Source: Helicobacter magdeburgensis (lineage in GTDB: Bacteria > Campylobacterota > Campylobacteria > Campylobacterales > Helicobacteraceae). Taken from it: a stretch of 64,000 nt of DNA. Where the stretch lies: contig NZ_JRPE02000004.1 of NCBI RefSeq assembly GCF_000765825.2, positions 62,001 to 126,000 of the forward strand. Direction: 5' to 3'. The notes under the pieces are model-generated. The model was not told where the DNA came from, did not search any database, and was given only the letters and a program-made list of their open reading frames with translations. Positions 17,918 through 26,161 of the stretch are shown here, piece after piece (within the stretch, counting starts at the first letter, position 1; the number at the start of each line of letters is the position of its first letter). A program made the translations under genes and the position numbers.

Positions 17918-18169
17918 CTACTCATAAGCTTTAAGTGCCTCACACGCCTTTTTATCGCTTTTAAACAAACATTGTCTCTGCAAATGCTCATACTGCTCTA
18001 AATGCTCTTTTGCTCTTTGCTCTTCTTTTGCCTTTTCTATGGCTTTTTGCTCCCTATACTGCTTCATTTGAAACTGATTAACCACATACATAAATACGCA
18101 AATAAAAATGATAAGCAACACATCAATTTTTTTGAGCCTTTTTATCCTATCACAGAATCTACACGCCAT
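17918..18169 (-). CDS. Small bitopic membrane protein
   Basis: 83 residues, unrecognised. A basic, Cys-containing start (MACRFCDRIKRLKK) is followed by one transmembrane helix (about 17-34), a charged Lys/Glu coiled-coil stretch and a tail with two further Cys (CLFKSDKKACEALKAYE). It overlaps the 3' end of mfd by 11 nt and its GGAGAT ribosome site lies inside mfd, which suggests translational coupling. A periplasmic tail with a possible disulfide is an inference. Confidence 0.6.
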   Translation of the reverse strand: MACRFCDRIKRLKKIDVLLIIFICVFMYVVNQFQMKQYREQKAIEKAKEEQRAKEHLEQYEHLQRQCLFKSDKKACEALKAYE

Positions 18170-21100
18170 TTTTTATCTCCATTTTTACCCCATTGTTTTG
18201 CTTTTTAAGATTCTCACGCAAAAAATTCATAATACTCATAAGCACATCGTCCCAATCCTTGCTTGGTGCTTGAATACTCTGCTTTGTGCTATCCATAAAA
18301 GTAAGGGTAATATTCTGCCCATAGTGCATAATCTGCTTTAAGCCTAACGCATTTGCCAACACCTTAATGCGTATAAGCTCAATAAATGCCAAACTCACAT
18401 CATCAAGCTTCCCAAATCTATCAAAGATTTCAGATTCTATCTCACTGACTTCTTGTAGATTTTCACAGAGTGAAAGACGCCGATACAGCTCTAAACGCAA
18501 AGTATCACTTGCGATTAAGCTAGGGTTAAGATAGGCATTAAGACTGAGTTTCAAATCACATTGCGTTTGCGTAATATTCCCCTTTCCGCTTAGATAGTTA
18601 ATACACTCTTCTAACATACGCAAATACAGCCCATAGCCGATATTTTTAATATGTCCGCTTTGTGCCTCTCCTAGCAGATTCCCACCACCGCGAATTTCCA
18701 AGTCATAATAGGCGAGATTCTCCCCACTGCCAAGATAGGAATTTTTCTCTAATGCACTCAAACGCTTTTTAGCTTCAGGCGTAATTTGCTCCATATCCTC
18801 TAGCAAAAAGTAGCAAAAGCCCTGTTTATCCCCACGCCCCACGCGTCCGCGTAGCTGATGTAAATCCGCTATGCCAAATCTATCCGCCCTAGCAATGATA
18901 ATGGTATTAGCATTAGGCAGGTGAATGCCAGATTCTACAATGCTTGTGCAAAGTAGCACATTATAAGCGTTATTGGCAAAATCAAGCATAATCTCTTCAC
19001 TCTTAGCATTCTCCACTTGTGAATGCAAAATAGCAATTTTAATCTGTGGGAGAATCTGCTGCAACTCTTTTGCTCTTTTTTCAATACTTGCGATGTTATT
19101 ATGGATATAAAACACCTGCCCACCGCGTCTTATCTCACGCAAGATAATCTCTTTTAGCAACGCATTATTACTCGTTTTGATAAAAGTCCTAACTGGGATT
19201 CTAGCCATAGGGGGTGTTTGCAAGGAGCTAAGAGACTTAATCTGTGAAAGTGCCATATTGAGCGTTCTAGGGATAGGCGTAGCACTCATACTTAACAAAT
19301 GCGTATTGGCACATAACTCTTTAATCTTTTCTTTTTGTTTTACCCCAAATTTATGCTCTTCATCAACCACAATCAACCCAAGATTCTTAAATCTCGCCCC
19401 AAGCAATGCGTGTGTGCCGACAACGACTTGTATCTCGCCTTTTTCCAAAGATTCAAAAAGCTTTTTTTTCTCATTTGCTTTTAAGAATCTATCGCACCTT
19501 GCTATGCGGATATTATGTGGGGCTAAACGCATCTGCAAGGAATGAAAATGCTGTGCGGATAAAAGCGTTGTAGGCACAATCATCATCGCTTGAAAGCCCG
19601 ATAAAATAGTAGCATATATGGCATTTATCGCTACTTCTGTCTTACCAAAGCCCACATCACCGCTTAAAAGCCTATCCATCACTTTGCCAGAGCTTAAATC
19701 CGCATAAATCTCTTTGATACTCCGCTCTTGGTCTTTTGTAAGGGTAAATCCACAAGTGCTTTGAAAATGTAAAAGCTTGGGATTACCTGTATCAATTTTT
19801 ACCCCTTGCAAAAGGTTGCGTTTTGCCGCAAGCTCAATAATGCCATCGGCAATTTCTAGTAGCTTTACTCTTACCTTTTGCTTTAATTTAGCAAAGCTCC
19901 CCTTGCCTAGCCTATCTAGCATTGGTATCTGCCCTGAATCTGCCACATATCTATCAATCATATTGAGATTTTCAACCGGCAGTAAAAGCTTATCCTCGCC
20001 CTGATAGGCTATTTCAATAAAATCTCTTACCACACCGGCTACTTGAGCTTGTTTTATCCCCTGAAAAATCCCCACACCATAGTCATTATGCACGACATAT
20101 TCACCTTGCGAGATTTCATTAAGCTTTAATGTGGGCTTTTTGTGCTTGGTTTTTGGTGTGAAAGCATTAAGTGATACAATCAGCTCACTTGGCGTGATGA
20201 GATTGACTACCGCAGTTGAATGCTTAATTTTGACATTTTCAAAACTTTTTATATCTACATCAAAGGCTTTGAGTTTAATATCATTATGCGTAATGATTGT
20301 GATTTGCCTTTTTGCGTGGGCTTGAAGCATTGAAGGGAGATTTTGGGGTAAGAATACAATATCATCATAGCCTTGCTGTGATTCTAAGATAGGCAGTTGC
20401 CGTAAAGATTCAAAGCTTATTGCTTGCTCCATTGTGTTAAGCGAGTAGCTCTCTTGTGCTTCTTGTAAAGATTCAGAAGATAGAATTGTTTTGAAGCTTA
20501 AAGGCAAAAAATGTGCATTTTCATTTAAAAACCAGAATCCAAATGAAGCCATATCCTTATGAAAGCCATCAAATGTGCTTTGGGCAACAGAATCTTGTAT
20601 ATCCTTACTCTGCTTTTCATTTAAGCAAAAAAGGGCAGGTGTAATCTCAAGGCTACTTATCTCATTTGGGTTACTTAACTGCGTATGAAGATCAAACTCA
20701 CGGATACTTTCAATCTCATCATCAAAAAACACAATGCGATAAGGAGATTCACAATGGGGCATAAAAATATCAATAATCTCCCCCCTAAAGCTCACCTCCC
20801 CTTCTAGCTCCACAACCTCAACACACTCATAGCCATATTCTAAGAGCCGTTTTTGTAGCTCTGCCATTTTATAGACTGCAGATTGTTTCAGCTCAAAGCT
20901 CTGTAATATCTCTGCCTTTGGCAAGGCATACAATACGCTAGAGATGGGGGAAATTAGAATCTTTGGCGATTTTGCCGCATAAAAAAGTCGCAATACGCTT
21001 AAAGATTCTAAAAATTCTTCCCTAAACGCACTTAAATCATCACCATAGACAAAACGCATCTCCGGCAAGATAAAAGGCGTAATCTTTTCATAGAATCCAA

Positions 21101-21203
21101 AGACTTCAAAAGCATTCCGTGCTTCTTTAGAATCCTTTGTTAATAGAATCTCATACGCAAATTGCCCTTGATGAAGAAGTCTATACAGGCAAGATTGTAT
21201 CAA
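18159..21203 (-). CDS. mfd: Transcription-repair coupling factor Mfd
   Basis: ATP-driven translocase that removes RNA polymerase stalled at lesions and recruits UvrA. At 1014 residues it is somewhat shorter than E. coli Mfd. Present are the UvrB-homology region (about 1-330), the RNAP-interaction domain (EYVVHNDYGVGIFQGIKQ, about 365-440), RecG-like helicase motifs (GDVGFGKTEVA, DEEHKFGV, SATPIPRT, QLRGRVGRGDKQG) and a C-terminal TRCF domain. It begins with TTG at 21203 after GGGGAGAAG. The gene follows ccmA by 12 nt, matching H. pylori gene order. Confidence 0.95.
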   Translation of the reverse strand: MIQSCLYRLLHQGQFAYEILLTKDSKEARNAFEVFGFYEKITPFILPEMRFVYGDDLSAFREEFLESLSVLRLFYAAKSPKILISPISSVLYALPKAEILQSFELKQSAVYKMAELQKRLLEYGYECVEVVELEGEVSFRGEIIDIFMPHCESPYRIVFFDDEIESIREFDLHTQLSNPNEISSLEITPALFCLNEKQSKDIQDSVAQSTFDGFHKDMASFGFWFLNENAHFLPLSFKTILSSESLQEAQESYSLNTMEQAISFESLRQLPILESQQGYDDIVFLPQNLPSMLQAHAKRQITIITHNDIKLKAFDVDIKSFENVKIKHSTAVVNLITPSELIVSLNAFTPKTKHKKPTLKLNEISQGEYVVHNDYGVGIFQGIKQAQVAGVVRDFIEIAYQGEDKLLLPVENLNMIDRYVADSGQIPMLDRLGKGSFAKLKQKVRVKLLEIADGIIELAAKRNLLQGVKIDTGNPKLLHFQSTCGFTLTKDQERSIKEIYADLSSGKVMDRLLSGDVGFGKTEVAINAIYATILSGFQAMMIVPTTLLSAQHFHSLQMRLAPHNIRIARCDRFLKANEKKKLFESLEKGEIQVVVGTHALLGARFKNLGLIVVDEEHKFGVKQKEKIKELCANTHLLSMSATPIPRTLNMALSQIKSLSSLQTPPMARIPVRTFIKTSNNALLKEIILREIRRGGQVFYIHNNIASIEKRAKELQQILPQIKIAILHSQVENAKSEEIMLDFANNAYNVLLCTSIVESGIHLPNANTIIIARADRFGIADLHQLRGRVGRGDKQGFCYFLLEDMEQITPEAKKRLSALEKNSYLGSGENLAYYDLEIRGGGNLLGEAQSGHIKNIGYGLYLRMLEECINYLSGKGNITQTQCDLKLSLNAYLNPSLIASDTLRLELYRRLSLCENLQEVSEIESEIFDRFGKLDDVSLAFIELIRIKVLANALGLKQIMHYGQNITLTFMDSTKQSIQAPSKDWDDVLMSIMNFLRENLKKQNNGVKMEIKNGV

Positions 21204-21215
21204 CTTCTCCCCTTG

Positions 21216-21641
21216 CTATTTGTCTTTTTTAGGAAGCTCTAGTGATGAAATGTCAGCTTTTGAAGCTTTAGGGTCTTTTGCCTTGCTCTCACCCATAAAC
21301 ACACCTTTGCGTTCGATGATAAATTCAGCTACTTCAACGCTACCTTCAACGCGTCCTTGAGGCTTAATCTCAAGCATATTAGCAGTTACATTGCCGATAA
21401 ATCGTCCGCTTACAATCAAAGAGTTAGCACGCACATCACCACGCACCACACCACTTTTGCCAACCATTACCACATCTTTAGCGTGGATATTCCCCTCAAA
21501 CTCGCCATCAATATGCAAACGGCAATCTGTATTAATTTCTCCCTTAATCCTTGTGCCTTGAGCGATAATAGTCGCCCCTCCACCACCACTACTCGAACCT
21601 ACTCCATCAAGCTGTTTATTGTCGCTAACAAAGATTGCCAT
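21216..21641 (-). CDS. ccmA: Bactofilin CcmA, cell-shape scaffold
   Basis: 141-residue bactofilin: a short disordered Gly/Ser-rich N-terminus, a right-handed beta-helix core of repeated strands (GTRIKGEINTDCRLHIDGEFEGNI through GRVEGSVEVAEFII), and a short charged tail. In H. pylori CcmA forms filaments that work with the Csd peptidases to give helical shape. The start overlaps the csd1 3' end by 43 nt, and the ribosome site GGAGTG lies inside csd1. This order (csd2-csd1-ccmA-mfd) is as in H. pylori. Confidence 0.95.
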   Translation of the reverse strand: MAIFVSDNKQLDGVGSSSGGGGATIIAQGTRIKGEINTDCRLHIDGEFEGNIHAKDVVMVGKSGVVRGDVRANSLIVSGRFIGNVTANMLEIKPQGRVEGSVEVAEFIIERKGVFMGESKAKDPKASKADISSLELPKKDK

Positions 21642-22498
21642 GCTACACTCCTTTCTTTTTCAAAAATTGAATCAAAGTTACTCATCTTCCATTCCATAAA
21701 GTTTTTAGGATCAATAACATTACCTAAAAATCTTATTTCATAATGAAGATGAGGACCTGTGCTTTGTCCTGTATTGCCACTATAAGCGATAAGCTGTCCT
21801 CGTTTGACAAACATTCCTTTTTGCACCACTATTTTATTCAAATGAGCATAATAAGTCATAAACCCAAGTGAATGATCTATTTTAACCAAATAACCATAAC
21901 CGCCGGTTGAAAAACTCGCCGCATTCACTACGCCATCAGCTGTGGCATACACGGGAGTGCCAATAGCTGTGGCAAAATCCACGCCTGTGTGTAAATGCCT
22001 TGTAAAAAACAGCGGATGCACTCTATAACCGTAATCTGCGGAGATTCTATTATAATGTTCCATAGGGTAACCATTTGGAACAAATTTCATAACAAACGCC
22101 TTTTGTGTCCCGCTTAAAGACGCTGCATCAATGCGATGCTCCAAATTATTCTGTTCTCCTTCAGGCACTTCAGTAGAAACACCTATAATACTCTCCAAAT
22201 CCCCGACACGATTATCAACTTCGGTAATTTCTTCCATTCTTTGCTCTATTTTGATATTCAAAGCCTCATTTTTAGCAAGCATCTTTTCATAACGCTTAGC
22301 GATATTTTCATTTAAAATCGCCATTTTTTTAATCTCTGCACTAAAGGTTTTAATTGAAATCACCCCAAAAGCCATAAGCGTGATAACAAAAACAATAGCA
22401 TACAAGGCAACTTGCTTAAAAATAGAGCTGACATTAAAATAACGCGACCCATTTTGGTCGGTTATCATCAAAACAAGGCGACTTTTTTGTGCTTTCAT
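21599..22498 (-). CDS. csd1: M23 (LytM) peptidoglycan endopeptidase, Csd1-like
   Basis: 299 residues: a cytoplasmic start, one membrane helix (about 29-50), a periplasmic coiled coil and a C-terminal LytM domain. The zinc site appears complete: HPLFFTRHLHTGVDF supplies the first His and Asp ligands and GPHLHYEIRF the HxH motif. It cleaves DD-crosslinks in peptidoglycan and in H. pylori is needed for helical shape. It lies 7 nt after the paralogue csd2, and its last 43 nt overlap ccmA in another frame. Confidence 0.9.
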   Translation of the reverse strand: MKAQKSRLVLMITDQNGSRYFNVSSIFKQVALYAIVFVITLMAFGVISIKTFSAEIKKMAILNENIAKRYEKMLAKNEALNIKIEQRMEEITEVDNRVGDLESIIGVSTEVPEGEQNNLEHRIDAASLSGTQKAFVMKFVPNGYPMEHYNRISADYGYRVHPLFFTRHLHTGVDFATAIGTPVYATADGVVNAASFSTGGYGYLVKIDHSLGFMTYYAHLNKIVVQKGMFVKRGQLIAYSGNTGQSTGPHLHYEIRFLGNVIDPKNFMEWKMSNFDSIFEKERSVAWQSLLATINSLME

Positions 22499-22505
22499 TC
22501 TATGA

Positions 22506-23378
22506 TTAGTAAGTCAAAATATTTTCTTCGCTTTGGTAGCTAATGCGGTAATTTTTAAGCTGAATAATATCATCTAACGCCCACACAAGGCTTTTCCAAT
22601 CAATGGCACTATTGAGTGCAACTGTGGCAAAATTCTCACTATCCCAGCTTGTATATTTTGCCACCTCAAGTGTAGAATCAATAAAACGCAAGTCATAATA
22701 CAAATTCGCACTTGAAGCACTATATCCTATAATCTGCCCCTTAGTAACAAAATCGCCCTTCTGCACAACAACTTTGCCCAAATGCCCATAGTTTGAAGTA
22801 AATCCATAAGAATGCTGAATCTGGATTCCATAGTTTTCATTCCCCGCTACACGCACAGAGTCAATAATCCCATTTGCTGTGGCATACACAGGGGAGATTT
22901 TAGCAAGACTATAAACTGAAGCTCCCTTGCTTGGAAAAGTCTGGGTTGCAAACTCATCAACCGGATTGCCATTAGGAATAATCTTTAAAATCATATCTTT
23001 TTGCAATGACGAAAGAGAATCCAGGTTAATATCTTCATTATTATGCGTCCCATTGCTGTGTTTGCGTATATTGACAATGCTTTCTAGCTCATTAATCTTG
23101 CTGCTAACTTTCATTAGCTCACTTGTTTTGTAATCAATATTGCGTTCTAGCTCACTATTTTTTTCGTAAATACTTTGGAAACTCTCACGCACCTTCGTGT
23201 TATTTGCCAAAATGACTTCAAGCTCACTCATTAAAAGATGTGCCAGAATAAAATACAAAATCACCACCGACACAATGCCTATGCCCGTAAATAATGCAAC
23301 CTTTTGCACCAAACGATGCACACTAAATTGCTTTGAGCCATTATCATCAATAATAGAAATCATTAATTTATCTTGCAC
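22506..23378 (-). CDS. csd2: Degenerate M23 (LytM) protein, Csd2-like
   Basis: 290 residues with the same layout as csd1: a membrane helix (about 28-50), a coiled coil and a C-terminal LytM fold. The zinc ligands are lost: the HxxxD region reads TFPSKGASVYSLAKISPV and the HxH strand reads ANLYYDLRF. It is therefore expected to be a catalytically inactive partner. In H. pylori, Csd1 and Csd2 form a heterodimer, which fits an active/inactive pair. I choose GTG at 23378, placed after AGGGGAAG; an ATG at 23363 is possible. It overlaps the folC stop by 16 nt. Confidence 0.88.
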   Translation of the reverse strand: MQDKLMISIIDDNGSKQFSVHRLVQKVALFTGIGIVSVVILYFILAHLLMSELEVILANNTKVRESFQSIYEKNSELERNIDYKTSELMKVSSKINELESIVNIRKHSNGTHNNEDINLDSLSSLQKDMILKIIPNGNPVDEFATQTFPSKGASVYSLAKISPVYATANGIIDSVRVAGNENYGIQIQHSYGFTSNYGHLGKVVVQKGDFVTKGQIIGYSASSANLYYDLRFIDSTLEVAKYTSWDSENFATVALNSAIDWKSLVWALDDIIQLKNYRISYQSEENILTY

Positions 23379-24586
23379 TGCACTTCCCCTTGTCTTGTTG
23401 TAATTATATATTGTTGTAAAAATTCCTGTGCTACGCTAAAAGAACCAAAGATGAGATAGGTTTCACTCTCACTCATCGTAGCTATGTCAAAGTCCATAAA
23501 CGCGATTTGCAAAGATTCTAGAATCTTAACCAACCTTTGCCTTGGGCAAATCCGCGAATTTTGCACGGATAATATTAAAACTTTCTTAATATTTGGCAAA
23601 AGTTCGTGTAAAATCGCCTCAATGTCCTTTTCAATGTAGCTATTATACACCAAATTGACCTTTTTGTCACCCAAAAAAGCCCTTAAAGCCCTAGCTCCAT
23701 CAATATTATGCCCCACATCAAGCACAATATTTTTTGCCAAAATCTCACAGCGTCCGCGTAAAGACAGCCTACCAAGCGTTGCAAAATCAAATTTCATTCC
23801 AAAAAATGCCAAAACACGCATAGCATTGCTAAGATTCTCCTGTAAAAACACAGGCAAGTTATATCGCTTGACATACTCATAAAAAGCTTTTTCTTGCTCT
23901 CCTAGAATCTTATCCATTCCCTCCCACAAGGCACACTGCAGAGCTTTTTGTGAAGCAATCTCTAAAGCAATTCTCTCTACTTCCTTGTAATTTTGCCTAG
24001 CAAGTATTGTGTATCCACTCATCGCTTTAAGCTTTGTCTTCGCAATCTGCTCTATATTTTCACCTAGCATCTCTTGATGATCTAGCCCAATGAGTGTAAA
24101 AACACTCATATCTGCTAGAACAACAGAAGTGGAGTCAAACTCCCCGCCAACCCCCGCTTCTAGCACCAAATATTCATACTCCATTCCTAGCACAAGGGCT
24201 AAAAATGTCGCATATTCAAAATAACTCGCCTCACGCACAGATTCTATCGCCCAGAGTTTTTGATGAATAGATTCAAGCTTTGATTGTGAAATCTCCCCCC
24301 TAAAATCCCCACGACTCACAAAAAATCGCTCATTAAAATCCAATAAATGCGGGGAGCTAAAATGTAGCACACTCTTCCCCTGCTGCTCTAACCCCATTGT
24401 GATAAATCGCCCAGTGCTACCCTTACCATTTGTGCCAATAATGTGTATCACCTTACACTTTGTGCCAAAGCACTTTTCAAAGCCAAAAATAGGTGCGATA
24501 GAATCATAGATTCTTTTAGCCCTGCTCGTATCAAATGGAGCATATTCCGCCCCCTTGCTTATTAAAACTTCATCAAGAGTTGGCAT
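23363..24586 (-). CDS. folC: Bifunctional folylpolyglutamate/dihydrofolate synthase
   Basis: Mur-ligase family enzyme that adds glutamate to dihydropteroate or folate. Seen are the ATP loop IIGTNGKGSTGRF (about residue 50), FSSPHLLDFNERF, EAGVGGEFDST, LDHQEMLGE, and DVGHNIDGARAL in the C-terminal domain. 407 residues is normal. The ATG directly abuts the stop of the GGDEF-like gene upstream, so the two are tightly coupled. Downstream it overlaps csd2. Confidence 0.92.
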   Translation of the reverse strand: MPTLDEVLISKGAEYAPFDTSRAKRIYDSIAPIFGFEKCFGTKCKVIHIIGTNGKGSTGRFITMGLEQQGKSVLHFSSPHLLDFNERFFVSRGDFRGEISQSKLESIHQKLWAIESVREASYFEYATFLALVLGMEYEYLVLEAGVGGEFDSTSVVLADMSVFTLIGLDHQEMLGENIEQIAKTKLKAMSGYTILARQNYKEVERIALEIASQKALQCALWEGMDKILGEQEKAFYEYVKRYNLPVFLQENLSNAMRVLAFFGMKFDFATLGRLSLRGRCEILAKNIVLDVGHNIDGARALRAFLGDKKVNLVYNSYIEKDIEAILHELLPNIKKVLILSVQNSRICPRQRLVKILESLQIAFMDFDIATMSESETYLIFGSFSVAQEFLQQYIITTRQGEVQCKIN

Positions 24587-25645
24587 TTAAGAATCTTTAG
24601 ATTCAATATTGATATGTGAATTATGCAACTTGTCTCTTAAGGTGCTATTAAGCTGCTCTAATGTCTCAAACTCTCTATACTCAAGCACTTCAGCACTAAA
24701 CCCAAAAGTAAAAAGCACCCCTTGGTAAGAGAATTTCTGCGTTTGAAGCCGCTCTTTAATGGGTGCAATCTTTTCAAGCACTTGCTCTTTTTGTTCTTTT
24801 ATCATCACGGCAAAGCCATTTTGATAATGCCCCACAAGTGTAGCTTCTTCCAATGCTTCAAGGCACATTGTTTTTAGAATCTCCATAGCCTTATTGATTG
24901 CCTTATCCTTATCAAAATCAGCCTTTTTCTCCACAAACTGCAAATGATTAAGCTTAAAAATCACAATGCATCTTTGTGCCATCTCATCTTTAAGAAACGC
25001 ACTCTGAATCTCCTTAATCCCCAAAAGCTTCTCAATCTTTTCAAGTAAATACACATCAACAAGATTTTCAGGGTGCATAAGCAGCACTGAAGAAAGCTCT
25101 AAAGCTTCCTTGCTGACTTTCCCATTCTCTGTTGGGGTGCGAAGAATAAAGGCAAGGATTCTAACAAGCTTTCTCAAAACGCCAGAATGCACCCCAGAGC
25201 TCCTAAAACGCCGCCAATAATTAGCAAGTTTCTTTGTGCCTTCAACTTTGTTTAATCCCCCAATGCCAAAGAGAAAAGAAAATCTTTGCTTAGCATTAAT
25301 AGAAAAAATATCACTCACACACCCAAGCAATAAGCGATTAAGATTCTTAAGCTCCCTTATATGCTCTAGATTCTGCGTTTCTTTAGAATCTTTTAGTATT
25401 GTAGAGAGTATATCAATAAATTCATCAGGACTTTGAGCCTTTTTCAGCTCAAGCTGCAAGGGCTTATCAAACTTCTTAAGCCACTGCTCCTGCCAGTCTA
25501 AATCCTTAACTTGCACAGAATCCTTTAAAGACTTTTCTTTTTTCACCACTTCATAAAATGCCTCAAAATACGCACTAGGCGTTGGCGGCTTTTTTGATAT
25601 ATACAAGCGTTGCAAAGCCTTGTGTGAAATCTCCTCAATTCTCAT
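24587..25645 (-). CDS. Degenerate GGDEF-domain protein
   Basis: About 352 residues. The N-terminal region (MRIEEISHKALQRLYISKKPPTPSAYFEAFYEVV) matches the helical segment found before GGDEF domains in many proteobacterial diguanylate cyclases. The last ~140 residues fit the GGDEF fold: RCIVIFKLNHLQFVEKK (usual IDIDHFK-type strand), then GHYQNGFAVMI where active enzymes read RYGGDEFAVLL, then FTFGFSAEV. The metal-binding Asp and the signature are gone, so it should be unable to make cyclic di-GMP. A start at 25645 with GGAGAG before it is preferred to ATG 25660. It overlaps lptE by 11 nt and abuts folC. It has no counterpart that I recall in the H. pylori cluster. Confidence 0.7.
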   Translation of the reverse strand: MRIEEISHKALQRLYISKKPPTPSAYFEAFYEVVKKEKSLKDSVQVKDLDWQEQWLKKFDKPLQLELKKAQSPDEFIDILSTILKDSKETQNLEHIRELKNLNRLLLGCVSDIFSINAKQRFSFLFGIGGLNKVEGTKKLANYWRRFRSSGVHSGVLRKLVRILAFILRTPTENGKVSKEALELSSVLLMHPENLVDVYLLEKIEKLLGIKEIQSAFLKDEMAQRCIVIFKLNHLQFVEKKADFDKDKAINKAMEILKTMCLEALEEATLVGHYQNGFAVMIKEQKEQVLEKIAPIKERLQTQKFSYQGVLFTFGFSAEVLEYREFETLEQLNSTLRDKLHNSHINIESKDS

Positions 25646-26147
25646 AATAAAACTCTCCATAATAAGCTATCTGTGAAATAAATTTATCAAGGGCTTGATT
25701 TGTGGCATTGGCAATAGATTCTAAACGATATTGATCAAGCACAATGGTTGAAGAAAAATCCGCACTATAATCATAAAATCCCGTGTTTGTAGCACTAAAA
25801 TTCACACCTTGAGCGTTCTTAAACTCAATCAGCAACACAACATTTGTGCGATAAAAGCTCACAAAGCCCTGCTGATTATACGCAATAGGCGTTTGCGTGA
25901 TACTTTGGATATTAATATCAAGAAAGCTTTGTGCCTCTTGTTTGCTTTTAAGCTTGCTATGAAAACGCTTGATGATAGCATTATTGACCGCATCTTTTAC
26001 GCCCGTGCCAGATTCAGGCACAGATGGATTAATACGCACCTCCACATATACGCCATCATTAAAGATATCATGCGAATAATGGCTCACAGGCTTATACCCA
26101 CAGCCGCAAATCCACAACCCCACGCACAATATGAGAATCCACCGCAT
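25635..26147 (-). CDS. lptE: LPS-assembly lipoprotein LptE-like
   Basis: 170 residues with a lipoprotein signal peptide (lipobox around WICGC, Cys16). The mature part is a small alpha/beta domain that begins GYKPVSHY and ends in a helix (ESIANATNQALDKFISQIA), as in LptE/RlpB. LptE plugs the LptD barrel and helps insert lipopolysaccharide in the outer membrane. Its place just after leuS is the arrangement of leuS-lptE in many Gram-negative bacteria, which supports the call despite low sequence conservation. Confidence 0.8.
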   Translation of the reverse strand: MRWILILCVGLWICGCGYKPVSHYSHDIFNDGVYVEVRINPSVPESGTGVKDAVNNAIIKRFHSKLKSKQEAQSFLDINIQSITQTPIAYNQQGFVSFYRTNVVLLIEFKNAQGVNFSATNTGFYDYSADFSSTIVLDQYRLESIANATNQALDKFISQIAYYGEFYYEN

Positions 26148-26161
26148 ATGCTTAACGCCCC

